64,000 nt of DNA. Source: Selaginella moellendorffii. Its lineage: Eukaryota; Streptophyta; Lycopodiopsida; Selaginellales; Selaginellaceae. The DNA lies in NCBI RefSeq assembly GCF_000143415.4, contig NW_003314358.1:66961-130960 (forward strand), read 5' to 3'. The notes beneath the pieces were generated by a model, which worked only from the letters and a program-made list of their open reading frames with translations, searched no databases and had not been told where the DNA came from. A program made the translations under genes and the position numbers. Of this stretch, positions 11,621 through 23,504 are shown one piece after another (positions within the stretch are counted from its first letter, which is position 1; each line of letters begins with the position of its first letter).

Positions 11621-13411
11621 TATGAGTGACTGTATTTTTCATTCTACTTTAGTCACCTAACCACACCTCTAACCACTTAGAAAAGTCTCATTCACAACCT
11701 CCATAAATCCTACTCCGAACTTTGGGGACTTGCTAGCCTCATGAATGACATTTATGCCATTTAACCTTTGCACTTTGTCCAAGTGCTTCATATGTCCAAT
11801 CCCATAACCGACTCCCACAAATATCACCAACATATTAGCTCATTATGATAAGGCCATGCCCATTCACCTTTGTCACACCGGTGGTCTAACACCATCTACA
11901 TCATGGTCCCATCTCTCAAAAACTAGGTCATCCGTCCATGAGTGATCATCCCAGATCCACTCCTTAACATCCTTAGGATCCTTACAGATATAGGGAATAG
12001 CTTTCCCCAATATCCCTTTTTTAGTCCCCATTAAGTCCCTTTCCATCCATGGCCATGTTTGCCAACACTACCATTGGGTCGAGGTTTGAAGGCCCGACCA
12101 CTAAGTCTTATTAACCTCACAGACTTTTTCACCATATGACCATATCCTTAGTCATTACACAAAAGGACTACTCCTCTTCCTTTCCATAGTCTAGGAATTT
12201 GGGATGATATTTTGAAATACTGTAGCCCTACACGAGCCTCATGGGTACTCTCCCCACCTTCCACCTTTGGGTGCCTTAGCCATTTGGCTAGAGCAAGATT
12301 CCAATGAGTCATGCTATGTATTCAAGTAGGTAGTGCCACCCACACTTAGATTGGGAGCATTAACCATTTGATGTCCCGAGGGAGATAAAGTTAGCTCTTG
12401 AACACTTCACCAAATTACCCTGCTTGTCTATCCATATTCACTCTAGTCTTGGATTCCTTAGTGGATATATCATCACCTAACACATAGGTATAGCCTTCCT
12501 TACTAGCCTTTCCTGGCTAAATTGGCTCCACTATAGTCCTCCCCTTAGTATACTTTTAGAGCTCACCAAACCCCCTAGGGTTTGGGAGACAAACGCTTTG
12601 GGTTTTTACCCTCGGACTCGAACTTGGACTTGGACTCAAACTCAGACTTGGTCTCAGTCTCGGTCTTGGTCTCTTTCTCGGCCTCGACCTCAGACTCTAT
12701 CTTAGGTCCATCTCAGACTTAATCTCAAAATCCATCTCAAACTCCATCTTGGATCCATTTCGGGCTCCATCTTAGGTCCATCTCAAACTCCATCTCAGGT
12801 CTATCTTGGATTCCATCTCGGGTCCATCTCGAACTCAATTTTGGATCCCTCTTAGATCCATCTCGAACTCCATCTCAGGTCCATCTCGGGCTCCATTTTG
12901 AGACCATCTTGAACTCCATCTCGGGTCCATCTCGGACTCCATCTCGGGTCCATCTCAAACTCTATCTCAGGTCCATCTCAGACTCTATCTCAATTCGATC
13001 TCAGACTTTATTTTGGATCCCTCTCGAATCCATCTCGAACTCCATCTTGGACTCCATCTCAGACTCCATCTCAGGTCCATATGAGACTCCATCTTGAGTC
13101 CATCTCAAACTCCTTCCCAAACTCCATCTCGGACTCCATCTCAGGTACATCTCGGGCTTCTTCTCAAACTCCATCTCAACACTTCCATATGTCATGTATT
13201 GGTCCTCTTGTGTCCCTTTTCTAGAGACTCACTTACCACTTGCTTCAAGCTCGTTCCTCGAGCATTTTGTTGGGAGTTCCACTCCCACTTTTGATTGTTC
13301 AAGTCGGATCTTTTAGTATAAATGTGTTATGCTTGTTTGACTTCTGCTTTGGCCATTACCACATAGCACCCTTTTGGCTCCAATTTGGGGCTTAGGGTTT
13401 TGTGTCTCACA
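11621..13411 (-). mobile_element. Solo Gypsy LTR (minus) with 5-bp target duplication
   Basis: On the minus strand it opens at 13411 with TGTGAGACAC and ends at 11621 (terminal CA mutated to TA). The flanks are attaa at 11616-11620 and attaa at 13412-13416, a 5-bp duplication typical of Ty3/Gypsy integration. It interrupts the leader of another element of the same family. It contains the array at 12606-13180. Confidence 0.75.
12606..13180 (-). repeat. LTR-borne 6-bp-periodic array (longest copy)
   Basis: On the plus strand, repeats of tccatctcgg / actccatctc type; on the minus strand the gagatg-gagtcc pattern seen in the other LTRs. At about 575 bases it is the longest array in the window and accounts for most of the extra length of this LTR. 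Confidence 0.75.
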
Positions 13412-13695
13412 ATTAATTAGTTTGCTAAGTCAAATGCTTATATAAATCATATCCTCAACTCTCTAAGGAAAACCTTCTATTATTCCCAAAATCCCAAAGT
13501 CATTCCCTTATTAACCCTTTCTATCCACCACATTGCTTACATATTCACATATAAACTAAAGTGAAAAGCCATGCCTTCTCGACATGCTACTCTTCGAGGA
13601 TAAGCCCATTTTTGGGACCTTTTGATGCCAATACAAGTGGTGATATACTTGACCACCAATGAAAGTCAAACTAAGGAATAGCTCTGATACCAAAT
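13412..13695 (-). mobile_element. Gypsy leader with tRNA-iMet-type primer binding site
   Basis: Directly after the 5' LTR end at 13696, the minus strand reads attTGGTATCAGAGC, the standard plant PBS complementary to initiator-Met tRNA. The leader continues to 13412, where it is cut by the solo LTR and resumes at 11620. Confidence 0.7.
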
Positions 13696-15239
13696 TATAA
13701 ACGACTAAATTGTCCATTCTACGTTAGTCACTTAACCACACCTTTAACCACTTGGAGGTGTCTCACTCACAACCTCCATAAATCTTATTCCTAACTTGGG
13801 GGCATGCTAGTTATGTGAATGGCATCTATGCCACTCAGTCTTTGCATTTGGCCCAAGTGTTCCAAATGTTTAATTTCATACAAACACCCAACAGTGCCAC
13901 TGACATATCAACTCAATACACTAAGGTTATACCCATTCACCTTTATCACATTGGTAGTCCAAGACTACTTATATTACAATCTCGTCTCCAAGAGACTTGG
14001 CCACCTGTCTATGAGTGGTCATCCCTTAACCACAGCTTAACATCCTTAGAATGTCCAAAGACATGGGGAACACTTTTACCCAACATCCCTTCTTCAATCC
14101 CCACCAAGTCCCACTCCATCCCCGACAGTGTTTACCAATACTGCCATTGAGTCAGGGCCCAAGGGCTTGACCACTAAATCCTAATGACTTTTGGGACTTC
14201 TTCACCACAGGATCATATTTTTGGTCACTACACAAGAGGATTGTTCCTCTTCCTTTCCATAATTCAGGACATTGGGACAACATTTTGAAACACTGTAACC
14301 CTATACAAGCCTCATGTGTATTCTCCCCACCTTCTACTATTGGGTGCTCTAGTCATATAGCTAGAGTAAGGTTTCAATAAGCCATACTAGGTATCCAAGT
14401 AGGTAGTGCCACCCACATTTAAATTGGGAACATTGACCATTTGATCTCTCGAAGGAACTAGAGTCAACTCTTGAACACTTCACCAAGCTACCCCATAGCT
14501 TGTCCATCTATGTTCACTCTAACTTTGGACTTTTTAATAGTTATATCATTGCCCACTATATAGCCTTCCATGATCACACTAGCCTTTTCTGGCCAAACAA
14601 ATTCCACTGAAGTCCTCCCCCTACTATCCTTTTGAAGCTCACCAAACCCTTTAAAGTCTAGGAGATGATTGCTTTGGCTTTCACCCTCGGACTTGAATTC
14701 AGACTTAGATTTGGACTCGAAGTTGAACTTGGACTCGAACTCGGTCTCAGTCTCGATCTCGGTCTTGGTCTCGGTCTCGGTCTCGGCCTTGATCTTGGAC
14801 CCAATCTTGGTTTCCATCTCAAACTCGACCTTGGGCTCCATCTCAGGCTCCATCTCAAACTCCATCTTGGGTCCATCTCAAACTCCATCTTGTGTCCATC
14901 TCAAACTCCATCTCAAACTCCATTTTGGGTCCATTTTGGACTCCAATTTAAACTCCTTCTCAAACTCCATCTCAGGTGCATCTCAAGTCTATCTTAGATT
15001 CGGTCCTGACACTTCCATGTGTTATGTGTTGGTCCTCTTGTATCCTTTTTTTATAGGTTCACTTATTGATCGCTTTGTGCTTATTCTTTGAGCACTTCAT
15101 TAGGAGTTCCACTCCTGCTCTAGACTTTTCGAGTCAAAGGCTTTAATCCAAATGTGTTACATTCATTTGGCTTTTGCTTCAGCTACTACCACATGGCACC
15201 CTCTCGGCTCCACTTTGGGGCTTAAGGATTTATGTTTCA
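13696..15239 (-). mobile_element. 5' LTR of a minus-strand Gypsy element
   Basis: Opens on the minus strand at 15239 (TGAAACATAAATCC, a mutated TGAGACACAAATCC) and ends at 13696 right before the PBS. It contains the array at about 14680-15000. The base after its start (15240) lies inside an older element's integrase, so it appears to have landed there. Confidence 0.7.
14680..15000 (-). repeat. LTR-borne 6-bp-periodic array
   Basis: Same motif as the other arrays, about 320 bases here. All long ORFs across it on either strand are periodicity artefacts. Confidence 0.7.
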
Positions 15240-17060
15240 TAACTACCTTTTGCATTTACTTCCACTATAGTGGGTATGAAATGTGCTAATTTAGATAACT
15301 GATTCACCACCACAAATATCACATCAAACCCCTCATTTGGGGGGAGTCTCATGATGAAGTTTAGCATAAGACATTTCTATAGACAATCTGGGATTAATAA
15401 GCCCCCACTAACTTTAGTCACAACCTTCATTTGTTGATATGTTGGATATATTTTTATATAGTCTTGAATGTCTTTAGCCATGTTTAGCTAGTGATATTTT
15501 TTCTTCAGCAAACCCATCATCTTGGGCACTCTGTCATCTCCTACATAAGATCCATCATGACACTCCTTTAAGGCTACCTTCCTTAGTTCCCTTTGTGGAA
15601 TATATATCTTTGTTTGCTTATAATAAACAAGTCTATTGCGTTTCACATACTTAGTTTTTTCTTTCCATATTTTTTGTGAGCATTCTACACCTCTTTGTTC
15701 CTTAGCAACACTTCTTATACTTAACCATCATCCATATATACTATCCATACATCATCTTAAAAAGTTGTTGTTGTATTGGATACCACCAATTTCAAACTTA
15801 CTTTCCGACTTAGAGTATTTGCCATGATATTGCTCTTCTTAGGTTTATATAGAATCTCATAATCAAACTTGACCAAAGCATTGGCCCACCAACCCTATTT
15901 TCTTCAAAGGTCAAGCTATGATAAGAAATGCTTCATTCCCACATTATCTGTGTATACCTTGAGGTACCTCCCAAAGTAGTGTTGCCACTCCTTAAGTGCC
16001 TTAACCACTATAAACAATTCCCTTTCATGGGCAAACTATGTTCATTGAGCTTTGTCCAACTTCTTTAAGAAAAACACCATTAGCTAATTATCTTACTTCA
16101 AAATTGCACCCAATGCAAAGTTTGAGATGTTCGTTTTTACCTCAAAGTATTTACTAAAGTCTAGTAATGCCAACACGAGAGTCTTTCTCAACTTCCCTTT
16201 GAGATGGATAAATACCACTTCATATTCTACTATTCATACCATCTTCTCTTTTCCCTTTTTATTTTGTTAAATGCAAAATTACTCTTAAATAGTGTTTTAT
16301 GAAATTTCGATAGTAATTGCATAACCCCAAAAACACCCTTAACTCGTGTACATTCAATGGATGTTCTCATTCCTAGATTGCTTGGACTTTCTTAGGGTCC
16401 ACTTTGAGCCCATCCTTACCCACTACATACCCAAGAAATTTTATATTTTATTAAGCAAAGTTACATTTATTTTCTTTAGTGTACAACTTATGTTCCCTTA
16501 GTTTTTCAAATACCCTCGTCAGGTGTTTGATAAATAAGGTACAAGATATGGTTTGAGAACATTATTAATGCATTGCACAGCCCAAAGGGCATCACTAAAA
16601 ACTCAAAAATTTCATACCTTGTTTAACAAATTGTTTTTTCGACATCTTCCTTTACTACCTTAATTTAGTAGTATCGTAACCTTAAATCAATTCTCAATAA
16701 ATATTTTGCCTTTCCCAATCTAATGAACAAAAATCCTCAATCTTTGGTAAAAGGTACTTGTTCTTTTTTATATACTTATTTAGTAACCAATAATCTATCC
16801 AAAGCCATCTTTATTTTTCACAAATAACATTAGTGCCTTAATTTGGCCACACATACTTAAGGCTTTAAGTTGGAGACAAGGAAATTGGCAAACATGATGG
16901 TGGATTTGTATGCCTTTTTAATACCAATGTTATAATCCAGCCCGAAAAGACAAAAATTTAATCTTTTTAGACTATGCTACATTTTCTCTTAAAGTTCTTT
17001 ACCACCTAACTACCCCACCTCAAAAACTTCACTGCACTACTGCTCCACTATGAACCCTAG
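15240..17060 (-). pseudogene. Older Gypsy pol relic: RT, RNase H and integrase start
   Basis: Minus strand, in order: RT-like sequence (about 17000-16350), RNase H (about 16230-15840, parallel to 35040-35450), and the beginning of integrase (about 15590-15245), including an H2C2-like stretch and NQLSKLAHFIPT, the start of the catalytic core. Frameshifts and stops are frequent. The core is cut at 15240 by the LTR of another element. This relic shows the parent family had integrase, which the 31133 element has lost. Confidence 0.65.
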
Positions 17061-17127
17061 GGTAAGTTAAGTTCCTTACCCCAACATACTTTAATATACC
17101 CTTGAGTCGCCAGCTTTGACCACATTA

Positions 17128-18120
17128 AGTGTGGAAGTTTAGACAATGCTTGCCAGATCTTTGATTCAATGGAGCAGCATGACATCGTTTCCTGGACATC
17201 AATCATCACAGGCTATGCTCACGAGAGCCAAGATGGAGAAGAGCTTTGCTTCTACAAGGATTTAAACCCAATCGTTTAGCTTGTCTGGCCACTATCAAGG
17301 CTTGTAGCATTCTAGCCGAGAAGAAACAAGGCAAGATTTAGATGTAGAATCTCTTGAGAAAGCAATTGGATTTCACAGCTTGGCCTGGAGAAGGATCCAT
17401 CGCTTGCTAACAGATGTATGCCAAGAGCGGAAGCTTGATCGTGGACGCTTGCCGGGTGTCTGATAAGATCTTAGATCCCAACATAGTCTCGTGGAACTCT
17501 TTCCTGTTTGGATGTGTTTATAACTGTGAGGACGAGCTTGCATTGGAAAGTTATGCGGCCATGGAAGTTGCTCCAAACTCTCTTGTGTTGTTGCAAGCTT
17601 GTGGGAACGTGGGAGATTTGAAGCTTGGGAAGCTCTTCCACGGACAGATTCTCCGGCAGAGACTAGAAGAGTGTTTTCACGCCTCTGTGGCTATTTTCCT
17701 GCTCGACTTCTACTGTAAATGCGGGAGCGTCGAGGACACCGAGCTCCTGTTTGAGAGCTCAGGTCGAAATGCATCCCCTACCCGAGATTCCATCACTTCC
17801 CCAACACTGTGGCGTGGAATACTTTGATCGCAGGACATGGCGCTTGAGGAGACGCCATCGCTGCGTTCCAAGCGTTTCGGAGCATGCGAGAGGAAGCCAA
17901 ACAGCGTAACCTTTGTGGAGATATTCTCAGCGTGCAGTCACGCAGATATTCTCGATCGAGGAAGGGAGTTCTTGAATGGAATGTGGTCCAAGTTTGCACA
18001 TCGAGCACTTCTACTGCATGACCAACGTTCTTGGCCGTGTAAGTAACGTCCAGGATGCCATTGCTTTAGCGAGGAGAATGCTATTCCAGCCAAATAGCGT
18101 GACATGGACAACGATATGGA
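17128..18120 (+). pseudogene. PLS-class PPR protein relic
   Basis: Readable PPR motifs occur in several frames: CGSLDNACQIFDSM...DIVSWTSIITGYAHE near 17128-17230, MYAKSGSL...PNIVSWNSF near 17414-17510, a run to FYCKCGSVEDTELLFESS near 17700-17760, NTVAWNTLIAGHG near 17808-17840, and VQDAIALARRMLFQPNSVTWTTIW near 18045-18115. These are the 35-residue-type repeats of plant organellar RNA-binding proteins. Stops and frame changes separate them, no start or DYW end is present, and it converges on lpxD, ending about 100 bases short of that gene's stop. Confidence 0.7.
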
Positions 18121-18221
18121 GGAAAAGATACACTTGAGGAAAAACTTGATAAGTAAAAGCGAGTTTACGCAGTGGACTTGCCAAGCTCGAGAGCGATTTC
18201 ACGCTAGCTCTCGCCATGCTC

Positions 18222-19522
18222 TCACTTTGGATGTTTGTCACAAAGTCTTCGAGAAGCCACCACCGATTCCCGCCATTGTTTCACGGGCACCTGTGACTTC
18301 AGTAAGCACAAGAGCTTTTGCAACTAAACTTGGAAAAGAAACCATACTGCTGGAAAACCGGCATAGTCTCCTGGCTCGGTAATGTTTGAGGTAACTCCAC
18401 TTTTCGCTGCGATTCGGACCTGGAGAAAAGAAAGTGCTGAAGAGATTGGCAACATCAGGAAGTAGGACCTTTGAAGCGATTTCTATGTGGTCCGCAACAC
18501 CTGCTTGGCCACCCAAGACTACATTATCTCCTAGTCTGCAGCAAAGAAAAAAGAGAAAGATCTCAAGAACAACAAGGTTGTTCGTACTTACGTGCAAGAT
18601 CCGGCAATTCCAACTTGTCCACAAATCATACAGTCGCATCCTATCACAACATTGTGTCCAATCTACATGCAAACAAGCCAAGAGTAAGCTCAAGAAAAGA
18701 AAACGTTTCTCAAACCTGGACCAAGTTGTCAAGCTTCGTGTTATCCCCGATGACTGTGTCACGCCAGCTGACGATCCATCCAGAGCAAACGAGACTTAAG
18801 AAGAACATGTAACATCTTTTGTTACCTCCCACGGTCGATGGACGAATTGGCACCGATTTCCACACTGTTTCCAATCTTTACCCGCAACTCCTAAGAAAAA
18901 AAAGACAAAAGGATCATGAGATAAGAGAAGAAAGAACGCATAGAAACTTTCCTGGGGCTTCTTGACAATGCTATTGTTTGAGTCGTAAGTGAATCCAAAA
19001 CCTTGGAAGAAATCACGAATCACATAAGAAAAAGCTTTCGGAAAGAAACATACCATCTTGTCCCACGCAAACACCGCTATGGAGGGTGCAAAAATCTCCA
19101 ATCGAACAGTTTTGCAGCACCACGTTATACCTGTGACATCGAAGTTGCCAAAAGAGAGGGTGAGAATAAAGGAAGAACTCCGATACCTCAATACCACCGA
19201 AGAACCAATGCAAACATCCGGTCCAACAATACATCCCGATCCAACGTGAGAAGACTCACCGATCGTGGCACCAGCGTGTACAACTCCACTGATTTCCACC
19301 ACCACCGATGGATCAACCCGCGCAAGCCTGTGCACATTTCCCCCGCCTCTATCCCATCTCTCAAACTCTGGAGCTTGAGCAAACCAAGCACTCTGGATTT
19401 TGGGCACTAGAACCAAAGCACCAGTAAGAGGACCTTGTCCGCATTCTTGCGAGGGAATCGCTCGAGACACTACCTGCGTGGCGCCTTGAAATCGCCAGCA
19501 CTTGGATCGCTAGCCGCGCCAT
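18222..19522 (-). CDS. lpxD: LpxD-type UDP-3-O-acylglucosamine N-acyltransferase
   Basis: Homologue of bacterial LpxD, which transfers a hydroxyacyl chain to UDP-3-O-acylglucosamine in lipid A synthesis; plant versions are mitochondrial. Ten exons (minus): 19522-19474, 19373-19187, 19130-19054, 19001-18952, 18890-18826, 18767-18716, 18662-18592, 18535-18469, 18419-18348, 18290-18222; total 252 codons plus stop. The N-terminus MARLAIQVLAISRRHA looks like a targeting peptide. Hexapeptide-repeat beta-helix signatures are clear: VGSGCIVGPDVCIG, NCSIGDFCTLHSGVCVGQDG, VEIGANSSIDRG, TVIGDNTKLDNLVQ, IGHNVVIG (the catalytic-type His), LGGQAGVADHIEI; then PGDYAGFPA and VPVKQW. Intron 4 begins GA, not GT. 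It diverges from the PPR-DYW gene with 128 bases between starts. Confidence 0.82.
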
Positions 19523-19650
19523 CGAAAATTAGGGTTCTTGGGGTTTATCCTATGTTCTAAATTTTGCCAATGCGGCTGCGATGATGGATCGTGACGCGCG
19601 CGGCGACGCGAGATCTGGCTCCGCGGCGATGAATCCTCCATCGCGTTTTC

Positions 19651-21804
19651 ATGAAGGCGCTCAAGAATGCCGCGGCGGCCAGCATCCCCGAGTTTCTTGC
19701 TGCTCTCAAGAACTGCCGCGGCTCCAAGGATCTCCATACAGGTATGAAGATACATCGCGACTTGATCCAGTGTGGGAAGGACAGGCACATCTTCGTTGCC
19801 AACACTCTCATTGCGATGTATGCTAGATGCGGCAGCCTGGTGGATGCTCGCCGGATCTTCGACACAATGCCGCATCACAGCCTTGTCTCTTGGAGCGTTT
19901 TGATCGGGGGCTATTCCCAGAATGGAGAGGGGAGTTTAGCTGTGGAGTTATTCCAGAGGATCCAGGAAGAGGGAAGTTGTCAACCGGACTCCACGCTCTT
20001 TGTCGCTGCTTTGAACGCGTGCTCGAGCTTGGCAGTGAAGGATGACTGCCACGATCGAGAAGACAAATCTACGAGCAATGGAATCTGGCTAGAAAAGGGG
20101 AAGTCAATGCATGATCAGCTGAGAAAAGATGGTCACGAATCCAACCTCTTTGTTGCGAATTCTTTGGTGGATATGTACGGAAGATGCGAGAATTGTTTTC
20201 GAGGGAATGGTTTGTCGAAATGTGGTGACTTGGGGAGCTTTGATTCTTGGATATGCGTATAATGGACAAGGAGAGACAGCTCTAGCGATGTTCTCACGCA
20301 TGGAGGAGGAAGGTTGTGATCCTGACTCACAGGTTTTCATTGCGACGCTTAAGGCTTGCATTGATATTGGAGAGAAAGAAGTTGGAGAAATGGTGAAGGG
20401 AAAGGTGGTAAAAACTGCAAGTTTGGAGAAAGGAAGAGTTCTCCACGCCAAGCTTTCTTTGAGAGGATACGAGGCAGAAATTTTTGTAGCGAATACACTG
20501 CTGGATATGTATTGCAAGTGTGGGAGCATGGTGGAAGCACGCAGGGTGTTTGAGAGAATGCCAAGCCACAGCCTTGTCTCATGGGACACTCTCATCAATG
20601 GATACTCTCAGAGCGATGAAGGAGAGCTCGCCCTTGAGCTCTTCAAGCGCATGGAAGACAAAGGCTTTGTAGCGGACACTCGGCTCTTCATGGCGGCGTT
20701 GCGAGCTTGTGGAAGTATTGCTGCATTAGAAGCCGGAAGAAGGATTCATGCACAAGTTTCTGGTAGCTTACTGGAGAAAGATGTGCTCTTGGCGAATTCT
20801 CTCGTCAGCTTTTATGCAAAATGTGGAAGCATGGACGATGCTAAGCAGGTGTTTGATTCCATTGGGCAGAAGGACATGGTTTCATGGACCGCTTTGATCG
20901 CTGGATATAGCCATCAAGGAGATTCTAAGCAAGTGTTTGAGCTATTCGAGAGAATGCAAAAGGAGAGCGTGAAACCAAACGGAGTCACTTATCTCTCGGT
21001 GCTCACGGTCTGCAGCCATGCGGGCTTGTGGATCAAGGAAAGAGATACTTCGAAGCGATGAACACGGTTCATTCAATCTCTCCCAGCCTTGAGCACTATA
21101 TCTGCGTGATAGATCTTCTCGGCCGTGGGAATCAGCTGGAACAAGCACTATCAGCACTCGAGAGCATGCCTTACAAGCCAACTTTGGTGGCATGGAGGAC
21201 GGTTCTAAGCGCTGCAAGGAAGTGGAAGAATGTAAGTGTTGGCCGCCTTGCTTTTGAGTCGATACTGAGGCTGGACGATAAAGACGATGCGGCCTATTTG
21301 CTCATGGCGAACACGTACGCTGCTGCTGGTTTGTGGGAGGACTTCGCTCGGGTGGAGGCAATGAGGAAAGAAGCTCGGTGTTGGAAGAAGCTTGGACAAA
21401 GCTGGTGGATTGACAGTGCCGGAAAAGTCCACAGGTTCGTCGTTGGGGACACTACTCACCACCAAAACGAGCAGATCCTCGCAAAGCTCGGAGAACTCCA
21501 GTCCAGAATCAAGGAAGAAGCGGGCTACACTCCCAACCTCGACTGTGTCCTCCGAGCTCTTCCAGACAACGAGAAGGAGTCGGCACTGTGCGGACACAGC
21601 GAGAGACTAGCGATTTGCTGCGCTCTCTTCAACACACGAGCGGGGACCACGATCAGGATCATAAAAAACCTCCGCGTTTTCGAAGACTGCCACCGAGTCA
21701 CGTCGATCATCTCCAAGCTCGAGCGGCGAGCTATCATCTGCAGAGACGCGGTTCGGTTCCATCTGTTTGAGGATGGATGCTGCTCCTGCCGAGAGTTTCG
21801 GTGA
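19651..21804 (+). pseudogene. DYW-class PPR protein, two frameshifts, altered deaminase
   Basis: DYW PPR proteins bind organellar transcripts and carry out C-to-U editing. The series of P, L and S repeats (KIHRDLIQCG, NTLIAMYARCGSLVDARRIFD, SLVSWSVLIGGYSQNG and so on) continues through E motifs to a DYW domain. The frame breaks near 20185, where about 17-20 bases seem to have been lost between two ggaagatgcg-like stretches, and near 21027, where one G is missing from CSHAGL-VDQGKRYFEAM. The deaminase keeps HSERLA (His at 21595) but the expected CxxC reads FEDC (Phe codon at 21679), and the end is CSCREFR rather than DYW. ATG 19651 is the only start after the stop at 19630. Probably a recent pseudogene; sequencing error could explain the frameshifts but is less likely to explain the Cys loss. 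Confidence 0.8.
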
Positions 21805-22213
21805 CAATCAATGGTAACAACAGATTTTCTTAAGTTCTCCAGTGACCAACAAGCACGTAAACAAGAACAAAGGTGTGATATCTCTGTCTAATATTGATAC
21901 ATGTTTTTTTTCCTTTCCAGGATCCAAGACCACGACGATCCCGGCCCTGCCACGGACGCTAGGTGCCAATCAAACTTTGCCATCCCCAAGGTAAAAAAGA
22001 AAAAAAAAAAAAGATTTTTCATAGCTTTGAGCATTCACCCCGCCACATGCCCGATTTTGTCCAGGGTACAATTGTCGCTGCCTTCGTCTTTGAGTGCCTC
22101 GTGCAGATTCGCATTTGTCAGGAATTATCGATCCTGACACGAACAATCAAACACCCAGAAAACTGCCATGGAAGTTCATCTTCTAGTGACTTGTTTGCTC
22201 ATCCAAATCTTGA

Positions 22214-22223
22214 GCTATATAAT
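22214..22223 (+). promoter_or_regulatory. TATA box of the small secreted protein gene
   Basis: ctatataata lies about 60 bases upstream of the ATG at 22280, a normal spacing for a plant promoter with a short leader. Confidence 0.5.
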
Positions 22224-22279
22224 AAGGCCCCTCACTACTGCACTCCACTCCAGCTTTTGCCTCAAATCACTTTACAACG

Positions 22280-22603
22280 ATGGCAATTTCTATCACTTAT
22301 AAGCTTGTGTTCTTCATGACCGCGTCTGTATTCTTCTTCTTCACGAGCACCACTGCCGCCGTTCTTAATCAAGCCCAGTGTGAAGAACAGATAACAGCCA
22401 GCTGCACGAAGGATGGCATTCCATCATCGGAAAAGTGCTGTGCAACAATTGCAAGGATCAAGCAGGAGTCCCCTAATTGTTTGTGTGGGTTATTCGTGCA
22501 GCCAGGCAGGGATCGCCGCAGCTGCTATATCGGTGGATACTGCCCGCCTGCAAACGATCTCATGACTGGATGCAACATTTCCAATAACGATCTCCAGTGC
22601 TGA
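22280..22603 (+). CDS. Small secreted cysteine-rich protein, nsLTP-like
   Basis: Single-exon frame of 107 residues. Residues 1-27 form a typical signal peptide (hydrophobic KLVFFMTASVFFFF then STTAA). The mature part has the order C...C...CC...CxC...C...C seen in the eight-cysteine motif of non-specific lipid-transfer and related seed-storage/inhibitor proteins (EKCC, NCLCG), with two further cysteines near the C-terminus (TGC and the final C). Such proteins are secreted and usually bind lipids; a specific ligand cannot be read from the sequence. A TATA box lies upstream, and an aataat-rich stretch about 50 bases after the stop could serve polyadenylation. The two extra cysteines leave room for another cysteine-rich family. 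Confidence 0.7.
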   Translation: MAISITYKLVFFMTASVFFFFTSTTAAVLNQAQCEEQITASCTKDGIPSSEKCCATIARIKQESPNCLCGLFVQPGRDRRSCYIGGYCPPANDLMTGCNISNNDLQC

Positions 22604-22751
22604 GTGGAATTACCTTAAATGGTTCGGATGAACATCACAATGTGAAACATTGCATAAATAATATATGTACGGTTAATTGCATTAATTAGTTTTATATGTT
22701 TAATTTAGCCCTTGGTTGGATATGGTAAACGCTCACTTAAGCCACACTTAT

Positions 22752-22957
22752 CACCGAAAACGCTCTCAAACAGGAGGATGTGATTCATCACATAAAGTTT
22801 TTCCTCAAGTGTCCATGCGTCGAGAATCGTGGTGGTCCATGTTGACAGTATTTGGCCACCAAAACCGCTCTCAAACAGGAGGATGTGCTTAATCACATCA
22901 ACATGTGTATGTTTTCTTCCATGCATCGAGAATTATGGTCCATGTTGCGCTATTTGG
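22752..22957. repeat. Two-copy tandem repeat of about 103 bp
   Basis: 22752-22855 and 22856-22957 share cgctctcaaacaggaggatg, then atcacat, atgc-tcgagaat, and tggtccatgttg, and end in tatttgg. No coding meaning is evident. Confidence 0.65.
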
Positions 22958-23500
22958 CTTCCATTTACAGTGCAGCTGAACCAAACGCCATGACTACGCC
23001 CCAGACAAAAAGCCCAGGAAAGAGCAATTGGATGTAGTGCATGCCCGCGGATTTCCAATTTCTTGGTAAACAGGACCTCATTGTCAATACCCTGCTGCCA
23101 GTTTTGGAAAGCTGGAGATTATGATTGTTCTAGTGCGCAAGTGCTTCTTTTGAATGTTTTTGTGATGGAGGTACTCCTTTCTTTGTTTTGTATGTAACAA
23201 GGCCAAGCTACAAGCAAAGAAGGCCTTTGGATCCTGGTCTAGTCAATGAAGTGGACTGGAAGCCAGGTATGTACTGCAAATTTCATGAGCAAGATTAACT
23301 AAGTATGATAGTAATATGTAGTTTACTTCAAGTCAGGACAACTAAATAAGGGAAAAATAATTGTAAGGGAAAATAAGGGAAGACTTAGCATTTTTTTGCT
23401 AAAACTAATTAAAATATGACTCAGATCATATTTTTGTCTTTTGATATTTCTTTCTAAAAACACCTTTATATGCTCCACAAGCAAGGAGCTAGGCATCTGG
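22958..23500. other. No feature recognised
   Basis: AT-rich intergenic sequence without a supported gene, bounded by the tandem repeat and the duplicated RING block. Confidence 0.4.
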
Positions 23501-23504
23501 GCAT

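Noticed and set aside
19003-19410. 135-residue plus-strand ORF
   Set aside because: Antisense to lpxD exons 2-4, which carry clear hexapeptide-repeat signatures on the minus strand.
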